Below are positions 21,797-32,440 of a stretch of DNA of 64,000 nucleotides, in pieces. The stretch is taken from positions 26,441,637 through 26,505,636 of the forward strand of contig NC_083339.1 in NCBI RefSeq assembly GCF_019175385.1, read 5' to 3'. The position numbers and the translations under genes were made by a program. The notes beneath the pieces are model-generated. The model was not told where the DNA came from, ran no database searches, and saw only the letters and a program-made list of their open reading frames with translations. This stretch comes from Lycium barbarum. Its lineage: Eukaryota > Streptophyta > Magnoliopsida > Solanales > Solanaceae. Position 1 is the first letter of the stretch. Each line of letters starts with the position of its first letter.

Positions 21797-23350
21797 TGAT
21801 GAGGACTCGAGCTATTATAGATCAAGGTCAGATGCAAGAGCCCGCAGCTATGGCTGGCATCCGAGGGCTAGCGACAGCCTGAGGACGTGGAAGAGCTACA
21901 GGCTGCGGGGCTGCCCCAGCCAGGGGCAGGGCTCCTGCGGTAGGACAGCGGCGCTAGAGATCTCTGTCTCCAGAGCCTGAGGATCAATAGGATCAAGACC
22001 CGGCCATAGAGAATGTGGCCCCACACGGACACAGCCCGAGGTTACTTTTGATCAGGCTATGCATGATACTATGGCTAGAGTCTTACTTCATCTAGATGCC
22101 CAACAAGCTGTCGCTGGTGTTACTACTCCTGGTGGAGATTCACAGAACAAAGTTAGGGCGCAGACCCCTAAGCAGAGATCTACTCGAGTAGCACACCCCG
22201 CTGCAGCTATGGCTCCCCATATTACTACGGTACCCGCTCCTGGTGATGATCTGAGGCCCATAGAGGGCACTGTTATGACCGTGTCTAATCAGCATCTTGT
22301 TGAGAGGTTCAGCAAGTTAGAGCTGCTGAGGTTTTTGGATACTTCTTCTGATAACGCTTATTAGTTCATTCTGGATATGCATGAGTTGCTACATAGGATG
22401 GGGATCGTAGAGACCTATGGATTTGACTATGTGTCCTACCAGTTTCGCGGCGACGGGAAAACTTGGTGGAGGTATTTCGCGGCTTGCACACCTGAGGGTT
22501 ATCCTCCCCGGACTTGGACTCAGTTCTACTGGGCCTTCCTTAAGAAGTATGTGCCCCAATATTTGAGAGAGGCACGTAGGGAGGAGTTTCTACATCCACA
22601 ATAGAGGGGTATGACTATGGAGGCCTATGTGACTCGTTATCTGTATCTGGCCCGTTACTCCACCCCCTTGATCCATACTGAGCCCGACTGGATTAGGCGT
22701 TTCATTAGTGGGTTATTCAATCCTCTTCAGATTCCTTGCCTTCAGGTGGAGGCCATGGGGGCTACATTACAGTCCATCGTCAAGCATGCTTCTTTGGTTG
22801 AGGCCGCTAAAGCCCATGCATTTGGAGGTGGTGGTGACAAGAGACCGCATCAGACTGGGAGTTATAGTGGTTCTAGTTCGAGGGGCGCCGGTCAGTCCTT
22901 TAGGCGGTAACAGCCATATTCCGGCTGTCATGTGCACTTAGCTTTGCAGATTTCCTCCAGTGAGCCACTTAGACAGAGAGCTCTTTAGAGTTCGTTTTGT
23001 CGACCAGTAGACAGGGTTGTTTCATCCGGGTCCTCAACTTCAATTCATCAGCCTTCGTCCCTTCTGAGCTATTTTTCTTGTGGAGAGGTAGGACATATTT
23101 CTAGGAGGTGTTCCTGACCCAGATGAGGTGATCAGCCACAGAGGACTCCGACATCATCTGGTGGTCGAGATGGGGCTTCTAAGAGGGGCGACACTCAGTC
23201 AGGCCGCTGTGGTTCTCGGGATTCCAGAGGTGGATCCCAGGCAGCTAGAGGTGGGTCTCAGAGTGTGATAGGGGGATCTCAGAATGGACGTGGTGGGGCT
23301 TATTTTTCCTTATTTTCGGGTAGCCCGAGACAGAGGCCTCAAATGTTGTT
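21797..23350 (+). pseudogene. Element 2 gag
   Basis: The likely start is ATGATGAGGACTCGA at 21797; a stop follows within 30 codons. An Arg/Gly-rich stretch, then the retrotransposon gag domain: LVERFSKLELLRFLD near 22290, YQFRGDGKTWWRYFAACTP near 22440, and RGMTMEAYVTRYLYLARYS near 22605. A Gly/Ser/Gln-rich linker leads to a zinc knuckle near 23070 (YFSCGEVGHISRRC) whose first Cys is Tyr. Stops near 22362, 22602, 22908 and after the knuckle break the frame. Gag would form the particle that packages element RNA. Confidence 0.85.
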
Positions 23351-25914
23351 ATTGTAGGTACCATTTATGTCCGTCATCGAGCAGCATCTGTGTTATTTGA
23401 TCCTGGATCCACTTATTCGTATGTATCTACATATCATGCCGTTGGTTGGTATTTTCCTTGTGATAGTATAGATATACCTGTTCATGTATCTACTCCAGTT
23501 GGAGATTCTATGATTGTTGATCGAGTTTACCGGTCTTGTTTGGTTACTTTTATGGGGTATGACACTTCAGTAGATTTGATGATTCTCGATATGGTGGACT
23601 TTGATATTATATTGGGGATCCCCTAACTTTCTCCTTATCACGTGATATTGGACTGTCACGCCAAGATAGTGACCTTAGCCATGCTAGGCATTCCTAGGCT
23701 TGAGTGGAGGGGTACTCCTAGTCCTACTCCGAAGAAGATCATTTCCTTCCTTCAGGCGAAGAAGTTAGTCAATAAGGGGTGTTTAGCCTATTTGGCTCAT
23801 GTGTGAGACACGACTGTTGCATCTCCACTCCTTGAGTCTATCCCTATTATGAGGGGGTTCATGAAGGTATTCCTGTCTAATTTGGTGGGTATTCCACCCG
23901 ATCGTGACATTGATTTATGTATTGATTTAGATCCAGACACTCACCTTATTTCTATTCCTCTATATCGGATGGCACCTGCCGAGTTGAGAGAGCTTAAGGA
24001 GCAGTTACATGATTTATTGAGCAAGGGGTTCATTAGACCGGGTGTCTCCCCTTGGGGTGCTCCTGTATTATTTGTGAAGAAGAAAAATGGGACCATGAGG
24101 ATGTGCATTGATTATCGCCATCTGAACAAGGTTACCATTCGGAACAAGTGTCCTATACCTCGTATTGATGATCTGTTTGACCAGCTTCAGGGTGCTTCAG
24201 TATTTTCGAAGATTAATTTGCGTTCAGGCTACCACCAGTTGAAGATCAGGGCGGAGGATATTCCGGAGACATCCTTTCGGACGAGATATGGCCACTATGA
24301 GTTTCTAGTGATGTTTTTGGGCTTACCAATGCCTCGGCTGCATTTATGACTTTGATGAATGGAATCTTAGGCCATTCCTTGATTCCTTCATGATTGTGTT
24401 TATTCATGATATGTTGGTATATTCCAAGAGTAGAGAGGAGCATGAGAGCCATCTTCGTACTATTCTTGGGTTGTTGAAGAAGCATAGTTTGTTTGCTATG
24501 TTTTCTATGTGTGAGTTTTTATTGGAGTCAGTGGCATTCTTAGGCCACGTTGTGTCTAAGGATGGGATTATGGCTGACCCACAGAAGATTGAGGCTGTGA
24601 GGGGTTGGGCGAGGCCCACTGCTATTACTGAGGTTCGTAGTTTTGTGGGTTTGGCCAGCTATTACCGTCGCTTTATGAAGGGTTTTACTGCTATTTCTTC
24701 ATCTTTGGCCATATTGACTCAGAAGGATGTTCCCTTCCAGTGGTCAGATGATTGTGAGGAGAGCTTTCAAAAGCTCAAGCTTCTATTGACTTCAGCTCGG
24801 ATCTTAGCATTTCCCATGAAGGGTAAGGATTTCGCAGTCTATTGTGATGCCTCTCGTGTGGGTTTAGGTGTTGTGTTGATGTAGGAGGGTAGAGTGATAG
24901 CTTATGCCTCTTGTTAGTTGAAGATTCATGAGAAACATTACCCTACCATGATTTGGAGTTGTTGGCCATGGTCTTTGCTTTGAAGATTTTGAGGCACTAT
25001 TTTTACGGTGCCTATTATGAGGTTTTCACCGATCACTATAGTCTTCAGCATGTGTTTACCCAGAGAGACCTTAATTCCAGGCAGCACCGATGGATTGAGC
25101 TCCTGAAGGACTATGACATCTCTAGTCTTTATTATCTGGGGAAGGCCAATGTGGTGGCGGATGCCTTGAGTCGCAAGGCAGTTAGTATGGGGAGTTTAGC
25201 TCGATTGATTGTTTCTGAGTGTCCATTGGCCAGAGAGGTTCAAAATCTGGCCAACAGTTTCTTTCGCCTTGATATTTCATCCCCAGGAAGGATTTTGGCT
25301 TGGGTAGAGGCGAGGTCGTCCTTGTTGGATCAAATCAGGACTCATCAGTTTGAGGATGCTCAGTTGAGCAAGATTCGAGATAGAGTTTTGAGGGGTGAGG
25401 CCAAGGAGGCCATGATTGATTGTGCGTTTCTCGTGTTGGTGATTTGATTCAGTTGATTTTGTCTGAGGCTCATAGCTCTCGTTATTCCATTCATCCGGGG
25501 GCGACTAAGATGTACCGTGATTTGAGACAGCACTATTGGTGGCGACGGATGAAGAGAGATATAGTTGATTTCGTGGCTAAGTATAGGAATTGTCAGCAGG
25601 TAAAGTATGAACACCAGCGACCCGGCGGTGTGCTTCAGAGGATGCCCATTCCCGAGTTAAAGTAGGAGAGGATTACCATGGATTTTGTTGTGGGTCTTCC
25701 GAAGACCCTGGGCAAGTTTGATTCTATTTGGGTGATAGTTGATCGGTTGACTAAGTCAGCTTATTTTGTTCTAGTTCAGGCTTCCTATACTGCGGAGAAG
25801 TTAGCCAAGTTGTACATTCTGGATATTATGAGAATTCATGGGGTTCCTATTTCTGTCGTACCTTATCAGGGTACTATCTTCACTTCCCGATTGTGGAGGG
25901 CTCTTCATGAGGAG
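23351..25914 (+). pseudogene. Element 2 pol, first part: protease to integrase core
   Basis: The protease shows LFDPGSTYSYVS near 23395 and MVDFDIILG near 23594. Reverse transcriptase runs from about 23950: [29 protein letters not shown], then after a frameshift near 24330 the active-site box reads VFIHDMLVYS, where FIDD is expected. RNase H starts at YCDASR near 24840 with VVADALSRK near 25150. The integrase zinc domain has SIHPGATKMYRDLRQH and CQQVKYEHQ (about 25490-25620), and the core begins MDFVVGLPKTL at 25678. Stops occur near 23626, 23803, 24883 and 25443. The core is cut at 25914 by a solo LTR. Confidence 0.9.
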
Positions 25915-27907
25915 TGTTATACCCTATTTTAACCGGAGTCAAAATAGTTTATAACATTCCGGTGATTCCGGGGTTAATTAAAGTTAGGGAGTTGCCACCT
26001 AATTATTTATGGTGAATTAGGACACCTAAAGTTCATTAAAGTTATTTTCTAAAGTTAACTCCGTTTTAAGGTCTACTAACTTAAGATTCTAGGTAAGGGT
26101 TCAATTAATCTAAAGGGAAGGTATTAGGCACCCTTTAAGATCCATTGATAAATGGTTAACCGACCGGACTTATGTTAATTAATTAAAGCTAAAATGCAAA
26201 TATAACCTTTTACAACGTTTAAGAAAATATCTTGTAAGTATTGCTAAAGTTATAGATAGAAATATAATAATGCTATTTAAAATAAGACTTGTAGAAAAAT
26301 AATAATTTGCATAAAAGAGTTTAGTTATGAGTAAACTGAAGAAAGCGAGGGATGGTGCAACGTTTTATAAATATTTGGAGAAAGTAAGTTATACCAACTA
26401 ACAAATTAAAAAGAGTCATTGTAAGATTAATATTAATAAAATTTTAAGGTTTTATAGAAAGACTATTAGTTCAATATAAACCGTGCAAAGGTTGTTTTAA
26501 CAAATACATGTTTCAAATGTTGGAAAGGAGCTAAAGTGGAACAGTTATCCATGAAAACTAGTTCGTTTTTCTTATTTCTCAAAACAAGCTAACGTTAGGG
26601 TGTAAAATTTATGATGCTTTGGAACCATATCTTTCTTTCTAACTAAAAAAGGGTGCCAAACTCACGAGGAACAATTAAACTTCACTTGATTTGAGACCTA
26701 GATTTGCTAATTAAGACATCCTAATATAAAATAGGTTCGGTTAAAATAAGCAGTTAAGTGTTTATCATAATCGCACAGCTAAGTAAAAATGTTAATCACA
26801 CCAAACGTATAAACAAGCATCGGAGAATGAAAATAAGGTGACCAAAGACATATTTGGCTCCCAAAGAAGAGTAAAGTTTCAGTGGTTTGCCGTTTGGCTA
26901 GCCACTCTCTTTGTTTTCTGTTCAGATGAATGTCGAGAGAATGAGAGCTGAATGGGAGCGCGCATGCAAGGTCCAAATGCCGCAAAATCTCAAAATGAGA
27001 CTGTTCGGGTAATGAGTCTTTATGAAGGCTCCATTTCGCTCTGAAGTGTACATGTAAAAAAAAGATAAAGATTAGCATAGAATTATCATGTGATAAGCTC
27101 AATAGATTTCGATAGAAGGAATGCGAAAGAAAGAAATCTTGAAGACACTTATGAAAAAACAGCAGCTCATAAAATAGGCTGAAGCTCCAACTTTAAGAAA
27201 ATTCAGACCAAGCAAGAGGGCTGCCACCAACTGATTCCTTCTCGCTGTTTCACTATTAATCCAATCCACAGAAAGGCTGTCTCGAGCTTCTTACTACCGA
27301 AGCAGACTCCTATAGCCAGCTATATCTCAACAAAATCACCTTGAGCAACCCCGTTTCTTGTTCTAATATATTGAGGTGGATTCCTCCAACATAAGTCGAC
27401 AAAGATGTAAAATACTCGGTCTATCCCATAATCTTTTGATTACGGTCACAACGAGGATTTACTACATTGAAATTTAAGATCTAGGATGTCATATATCGTC
27501 GGGTGAACCTAAGCATTCTTCAATCTATACCCATTCTACAACACTACCACTAAACTCTAATTCAGAGAACCCACAACAAAGGCTGGTACTATCACTAACA
27601 CTACCTTGAAATTGAACCCGAAACACCACTAAACTAGACTAACATTCAAGTCGACAGCGATTTAAATAAGAAAAAAAGAAACCTTAAAAGTAAAAAAAAG
27701 AACATGGGCAGCTAACTACTTGAGAATAACACAAATCCCAGGTATAGAAATATTCCTAATCAAATGTTTAGTACCTCTTTTACGAAAATGCAGAATAAGG
27801 CTCAAACATATTAGAAGACTTCTATTACGACCGAAACGGTAACAATCCGCAAATATGACTTCGAGAAATAGAGGAAAAATCCTAAACTAGCTTAAGCAAC
27901 TGATTAG

Positions 27908-27926
27908 CCCCCCCCCCCCCCCCCCC
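27908..27926. repeat. 19-base C homopolymer
   Basis: An uninterrupted run of C inside the Ogre-like LTR, flanked by TGATTAG and TAGGTCC. Length may be affected by sequencing error. Confidence 0.85.
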
Positions 27927-29290
27927 TAGGTCCATAATATACGATTGTATAGTACGTTTATACGCACTGTATATGTTGTTTGTATACTTGTGGTGTATGT
28001 ATGAAGAGAACCAACAAAAAACCAGCTTAAAAAAACATAATCTACATAAAGATTCTTGCTTTTATCAAATACCCGTTACAATATAATGGACTAAGTTTTG
28101 ATTCATACTTTTTTTGTTTTGTCGAATAGATAAAGCTTAAGATTGGGTTTTAGTCAACAACAGCAACACAACAAGTATGGTCCATAATGTACAATAGAAA
28201 CAGAGTTAACATGATTTAATTTATAGAACCTTCATAAAACATATTTAGATATCAATAAACAGCAAAAACTAGGACGTGAACCTTAATGTCTATTCGCCAT
28301 TCGTTAGTTATAGCAAATACACGAAACAAGAAGTGCAAACATGTTTCTGAATCACAAATGGCAACAGCAAGACATTAGAACATGATTTTTCTATGCTAAC
28401 ATATTTTAATAAAGACGATAAGTCGAAATAGCATCAGATTTTACCTGTTGGTGGTGCAGTGAACGGGGCTGTCGACGTCGAATTTACTCTCTTAACTCAC
28501 GAACGATTTCGAAACTAGGATTGAAACAACCCAGAAGTTCTTCTCTATCAGAAGTGTTCAAGAGCAAACCAAAATGATTTATCAAGTCGTATGAAATTTT
28601 TTAGGAGTAAGCTACCGACCCCAGAAAAATCTTCTTTTTCTCCCCATCGGCTACGGACTTAAGGCCGTTTTTATAGTAGACAAAAAACTAGGGCTTCACT
28701 CATTTTTGGGCGGGATTTGAAGTGAAGGCCGTTTGAATTTGAATAAAGCTGTTCGTTTTTTTGATCTTTTTAGTGAAGTTCTGAATTTTTATGTTAAAGC
28801 AAAGATTTCCTAGAAATGGAGAGGCACGGTCTGAGTTGGAGAGAAAGGATCTTGGCTTTTCGTTTAAAATAGAAGAAGAGAGCAGCAAGCGTTGCACGAA
28901 AATGGGTTGTTTTAAGCCTGCCATTGTTGAGAAAAAAAAAACGAACCTTTGTTCAAAGAGGAAAGATACCAGAGAGATGAGAGTGTGGATGATGGAGAAA
29001 AGGGGATAGAGATACCCTAAAAATAATGTGGGTCGGGTTAAGGATGTGGGCTGGACGGGTGGAAGGATAGTGGGTTGATTTGGGCTCAGATGGTCCGAAA
29101 GTATGGGCTGGTCATGTAGTTGGGCTGCTTATTTGAGCTGATCAAAAGGAAAATGGGCTGATAAAAATGGCCAAATGGTTAACTACAAAGCCTTGCCAAA
29201 TTGTAAATAAAATGTCCCACTCTTGTTTTTTGAAAATCCATTCTTCTCATATTTCTTTTGGCCTCTAAATTAGATCAAATATATTACGTA

Positions 29291-29291
<1 letters not shown>

Positions 29292-29360
<69 letters not shown>
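29292..29360. repeat. (TAA)n microsatellite, about 23 units
   Basis: A trinucleotide run near the right end of the Ogre-like LTR; it produces a spurious poly-Ile frame on the minus strand. Confidence 0.93.
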
Positions 29361-29363
<3 letters not shown>

Positions 29364-29636
29364 TAAATTTCATAATTAGCATTAATATAATAATCTTATC
29401 ATTAGTATATAAAATATAAGCAAAGTAATAATAGAGTAAAATATTATCAAAGTTATATCTTATGATCAATACATAATAAGTAAGTAACGATGTACGACGT
29501 ATTAATACTTAACAATGTTAATATAGTAGTAGAAATTATAATAAAGTAAGGGCGAATAAGATATTTAATTTATTAATAACTTAGAAGCTCAAGAAAATGA
29601 ATTGGAATAAAGGAGGGACAAAATTGGGTGTCAACA

Positions 29637-30497
29637 AGGAGTTGGGTGCCCGATTGGATCTCAATACAACTTTTCATCCCTAGACGGACGGCCAATCCGA
29701 GCGGCCCATTCAGGCGCTCGAGGACATATTGACAGCATGTGTTATTGATTTTGGTAGTCATTGGAATCAGTACATACAATTAGTAAAGTTTGCGTACAAT
29801 AACAGTTATCATTCGAGTATTGGCATGGTGCCTTTTGTGGCATTATATTGTAAGAGATGTAGATCTCCGGTTGGCTGGTTTGATGGGTTCGAGGCTCGAC
29901 CTTGGAGTATGAATCTGTTGAGAGAGTCCCTTGATAGAGTGAGAGCTATTCAGGCCAATCTTTTGGCAGCTCAGTGTCGACAGAAGATGTATGCAGACCG
30001 AAAGGTTCGAGTTTAGAGTTTGTTGTTGGTGACCAGGTTTTATTGAAGGTTTCACCCATGAAGGGTTTTATGAGGTTCGGGAAGAGGGTCAAGTTGATCC
30101 CCAGGTATGTTGGTCCATTTGAGATTGTTGACTGTGTGGGCGATGTAGCCTATGAGTTGGAATTGCCGCCAGGCTTGGCGGGAGTTCATCCGATTTTTCA
30201 TGTTTCGATGAAGAAAAAGTACCATGCCGACGGTCCCTGCATTGTTCATTTAGGATTCGATATTACTTGATGAGAATTTGACCAATGAGGAGGAGCCTAT
30301 TGCGATTCTAGATAGGCAGGTTCGAAAGTTGAGGTCGAAGGAGATTGCTTCTGTGAAGGTGCAATGGAACCACGGTCCTGTTGAGGAGGCTACTTGGGAG
30401 ACTGAGTCGGACATACGAAGTCGATATCCCTGGTTGTTCACTGATTCAGGTATTTTCCCGCTCATTTCTCTTCTTCGCTCGAGGATGAGCGATGTTT
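29637..30497 (+). pseudogene. Element 2 pol, second part: integrase end and chromodomain
   Basis: The integrase resumes after the solo LTR with LGARLDLNTTFHP, a stop, then TDGQSERPIQALEDI (Glu region of the catalytic triad) and [13 protein letters not shown] near 29790. After a frameshift near 30015 come VLLKVSPMKGFMRFGKR and VGPFEIVDCVGDVAYELELP. The chromodomain-like tail has AILDRQVRKLRSKEIASVKV near 30305 and VEEATWETESDIRSRYPWLF near 30380. Such tails steer chromoviruses to heterochromatin. The sequence before the LTR reads CAATTGGTATCTAA. Confidence 0.88.
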
Positions 30498-30511
30498 CAA
30501 TTGGTATCTAA

Positions 30512-31754
30512 TATACCGACCCGTTTGGTCATTATAGTCTTTTCGGCACTTTCGCCTCTTTTTGAGCTTGGTTAGCTCATTTTCGACCCAAGAGGACCAT
30601 TGACACGCTTCTCGAGGTGTCTAGATGTGCTTCGGGTGACTTTTCGTGAAATTTGGGCTTTAAGCAAAAAAGAGTTGACTTAAAGTTAATTTTTGGATAA
30701 ACGGACCTTTTTCGGGGATCCGTTGATTCCGAGAGGTCCGGATCGTCATTTAGAACTTGTGTGTATATCTGGTTCGGCTCCCAATGCACTCGGATGCATT
30801 TCTGGACTTGGGTTAGGAAGTTGGAAATGAGGTATCGGGGGTTGACTCGGTCAATGAGACCTCCATTAGAATTTCTGAGGCCACGGATGCGTTCGTAGTG
30901 TGTTTTTATGTGGGTCTCTGTATGTGTTTTGTGAGAAAATGGGCACGAGAGTGGTTCGGGATTTCGGTTGAGACTTAGAAAAATGTTGGCTTTCTATTAC
31001 TTGGTGTCCGCCGAAGCGGCCATCCCAGCAGCACCGCCGTAGTGGTGGGATGATCGCTGGTGCGGCCAAGCTCGTTCTGCCCAGACCGTCCCGACGGTCC
31101 TAGAGGACGCGGGGCGGTGGCGCCGTGGCGGCCCCGATGCCGCCGTAGCGATATCAGGCCTGTTATTTCATTAAATGTGTAATTAAAAAGCCCTTAGTCT
31201 ATCATTTATCACTATTACGAAAATTGAGCTCTTGGAGTCTGTTCTAGAAGATTATTGGGGCAAATCTCTTGGTGGTAAGTCTTGCTAATCTCTTTATTAA
31301 TTTCTTATTCCTAATCATCTTAGAATTCATCTTTCCTTATTAGTTCCTTAGTAATGGAAGATAAAAGTGAATTTAATGAATATTCCATCTAGGCTTATTA
31401 ATGATGAAATTGATTGGGCTTATGCGAGATTATGATGTATTTAAGGTTGTTAATCATATATCTTCCATTATTAGTGTTGAATCCTTGAATCAAAGAGTTA
31501 GGGCTTATACCCAAAATTGGGGGATTTTATTTGAATTTCGAAATTGGGTGAATCTTTGAATTAATTTAGCAATTAGTTGAAGGGTTTTGATCACCTAGTG
31601 TTTAATTTGAAATTTTACCCCCGCCTTTCCCCTTTTGCTGTCGCAGGGCCCGTTTTCCCAAATTCTATGGTTGGTTTGACCTAATTTGAATGACAGCAAT
31701 GTAGGTATCAATCTTTATGATTTCTAATCTAGATTTCGAATATGCCTAGACTTC
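30512..31754 (+). mobile_element. Element 2 3' LTR, truncated
   Basis: It starts TATACCGACCCG (5' LTR: TGTAACGAGCCG) and follows the 5' LTR to TATGCCTAGACTTC, the equivalent of about 20071. The remaining ~1,500 bp are missing. At 31755 the sequence switches to a minus-strand LTR fragment. The GCGG/CCGC block recurs at 31008-31150 as in the 5' LTR. Confidence 0.88.
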
Positions 31755-31955
31755 AAAAAGGTTCGTTTACCTAAAAGTCAGCTTTGAGTCAACTTTTTTT
31801 CACTTAAAGCCCAAATTTCCTACAAAGTCACCTAAATCATATCCAAAGACCTCAGGAAGCGTGTCAACGGACCCCTTGGGTCAAATGTGAGCTAAAAAGC
31901 TCAGGTAAGGATCAAAAGTACCGAAAAGGCTATAACGACCAAACGGATCGTTACA
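31755..31955 (-). mobile_element. Element 4 3' LTR, first ~200 bp, head-to-head with element 2's LTR
   Basis: The sequence from AAAAAGGTTCGTTTACC to AACGGATCGTTACA matches the end of the minus-strand LTR at 38775-38977. It is the U3 start of element 4's 3' LTR. Its reverse complement also matches the first 200 bp of the element 2 LTR at 30512, giving an inverted pair with a loop of about 1 kb. Confidence 0.85.
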
Positions 31956-32440
31956 TCAGATACCAATTAAACCATCGCTCGTCCTCAAGTGACGAAGGGA
32001 AGAAGCGGAAAAGTACCTGAATGTGCAAACAACTGAGGATATTGGCTACGCATGTCAGACTCAGTCTCCTCAGTGGCCTCCTCAACAGGACGATGCTTCC
32101 ATTGCACCTTCACAGAACCTATCTCCTTAGACCTCAACTTTCAAACCTGCCTATCCAAAATCACAATAGGCTTCTCCTCGTAAGTCAAATTCTCATCAAG
32201 AAATATCGAGTCCCAACCAACAATATAAGTACCATCGGTATGATATTTCTTCAGCATAGACACATGAAAAACTGGATGATCGCCTGCCAAGCCTGGTGGC
32301 AAGGCCAACTCATAAGCAACATTGCCCACACGATCAAGGATCTCAAGTGTCCCAATATACCTCGGACTCAACTTACCTCTCTTCCTAAATCTCATAATAC
32401 CTTCATGGGTGAAATCTTCAAAAGAACCTGCTCGCGCACC
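31956..32440 (-). pseudogene. Element 4 integrase C-terminus and chromodomain
   Basis: On the minus strand: VLLKISPMK, a one-base frameshift, then MRFRKRGKLSPRYIGTLEIL, VAYELALPPGLAGDHPVFHV, and VILDRQV followed by a stop. KLRSKEIGSVKVQWKHR and VEEAT continue in frame, ending near 31990. Upstream of about 32435 the similarity to pol stops abruptly. The LTR-proximal bases (31956-31969) read TCAGATACCAATTA, the reverse complement of the motif found before the 3' LTR in elements 1 and 2. Confidence 0.85.

Larger units (their letters stand above)
25915..29636 (+). mobile_element. Ogre/Tat-like solo LTR inside element 2 integrase
   Basis: The 3,722 bp begin TGTTATACCCTATTTTAACC and end AAATTGGGTGTCAACA. 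Perfect duplications AGGAG flank it at 25910-25914 and 29637-29641. No primer site, coding domain or internal copy of the terminus is visible, so it is a solo LTR. The opening, with GAGTTGCCACCTAATTA near 25990 and GGTATTAGGCACCC near 26130, recalls Ogre-type (Tat lineage) LTRs of Solanaceae; that assignment is from memory. It holds a 19 C run and a TAA microsatellite. Short frames in it have no recognisable domain. Confidence 0.75.
18854..31754 (+). mobile_element. Element 2: Ty3/gypsy chromovirus (Tekay/Del-like), plus strand
   Basis: The most complete element: 5' LTR (18854-21582), initiator tRNA-Met primer site (21586-21597), gag, protease, reverse transcriptase, RNase H, integrase, chromodomain tail (to about 30470) and a truncated 3' LTR (30512-31754). 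An Ogre-like solo LTR splits the integrase at 25915-29636. By eye the first 200 bp of the two LTRs differ at about one base in ten, many of them C/T or G/A changes, so it is an old copy. It is nested in the minus-strand LTR of element 4. Confidence 0.88.

Noticed and set aside
26779..27102. 107-residue minus-strand frame in the Ogre-like LTR
   Set aside because: No recognisable motif, and it lies in an LTR bounded by target duplications.
28700..29009. Possible small host gene in the 25.9-29.6 kb insert
   Set aside because: Short overlapping frames on both strands with no domain; the segment behaves as one inserted LTR.
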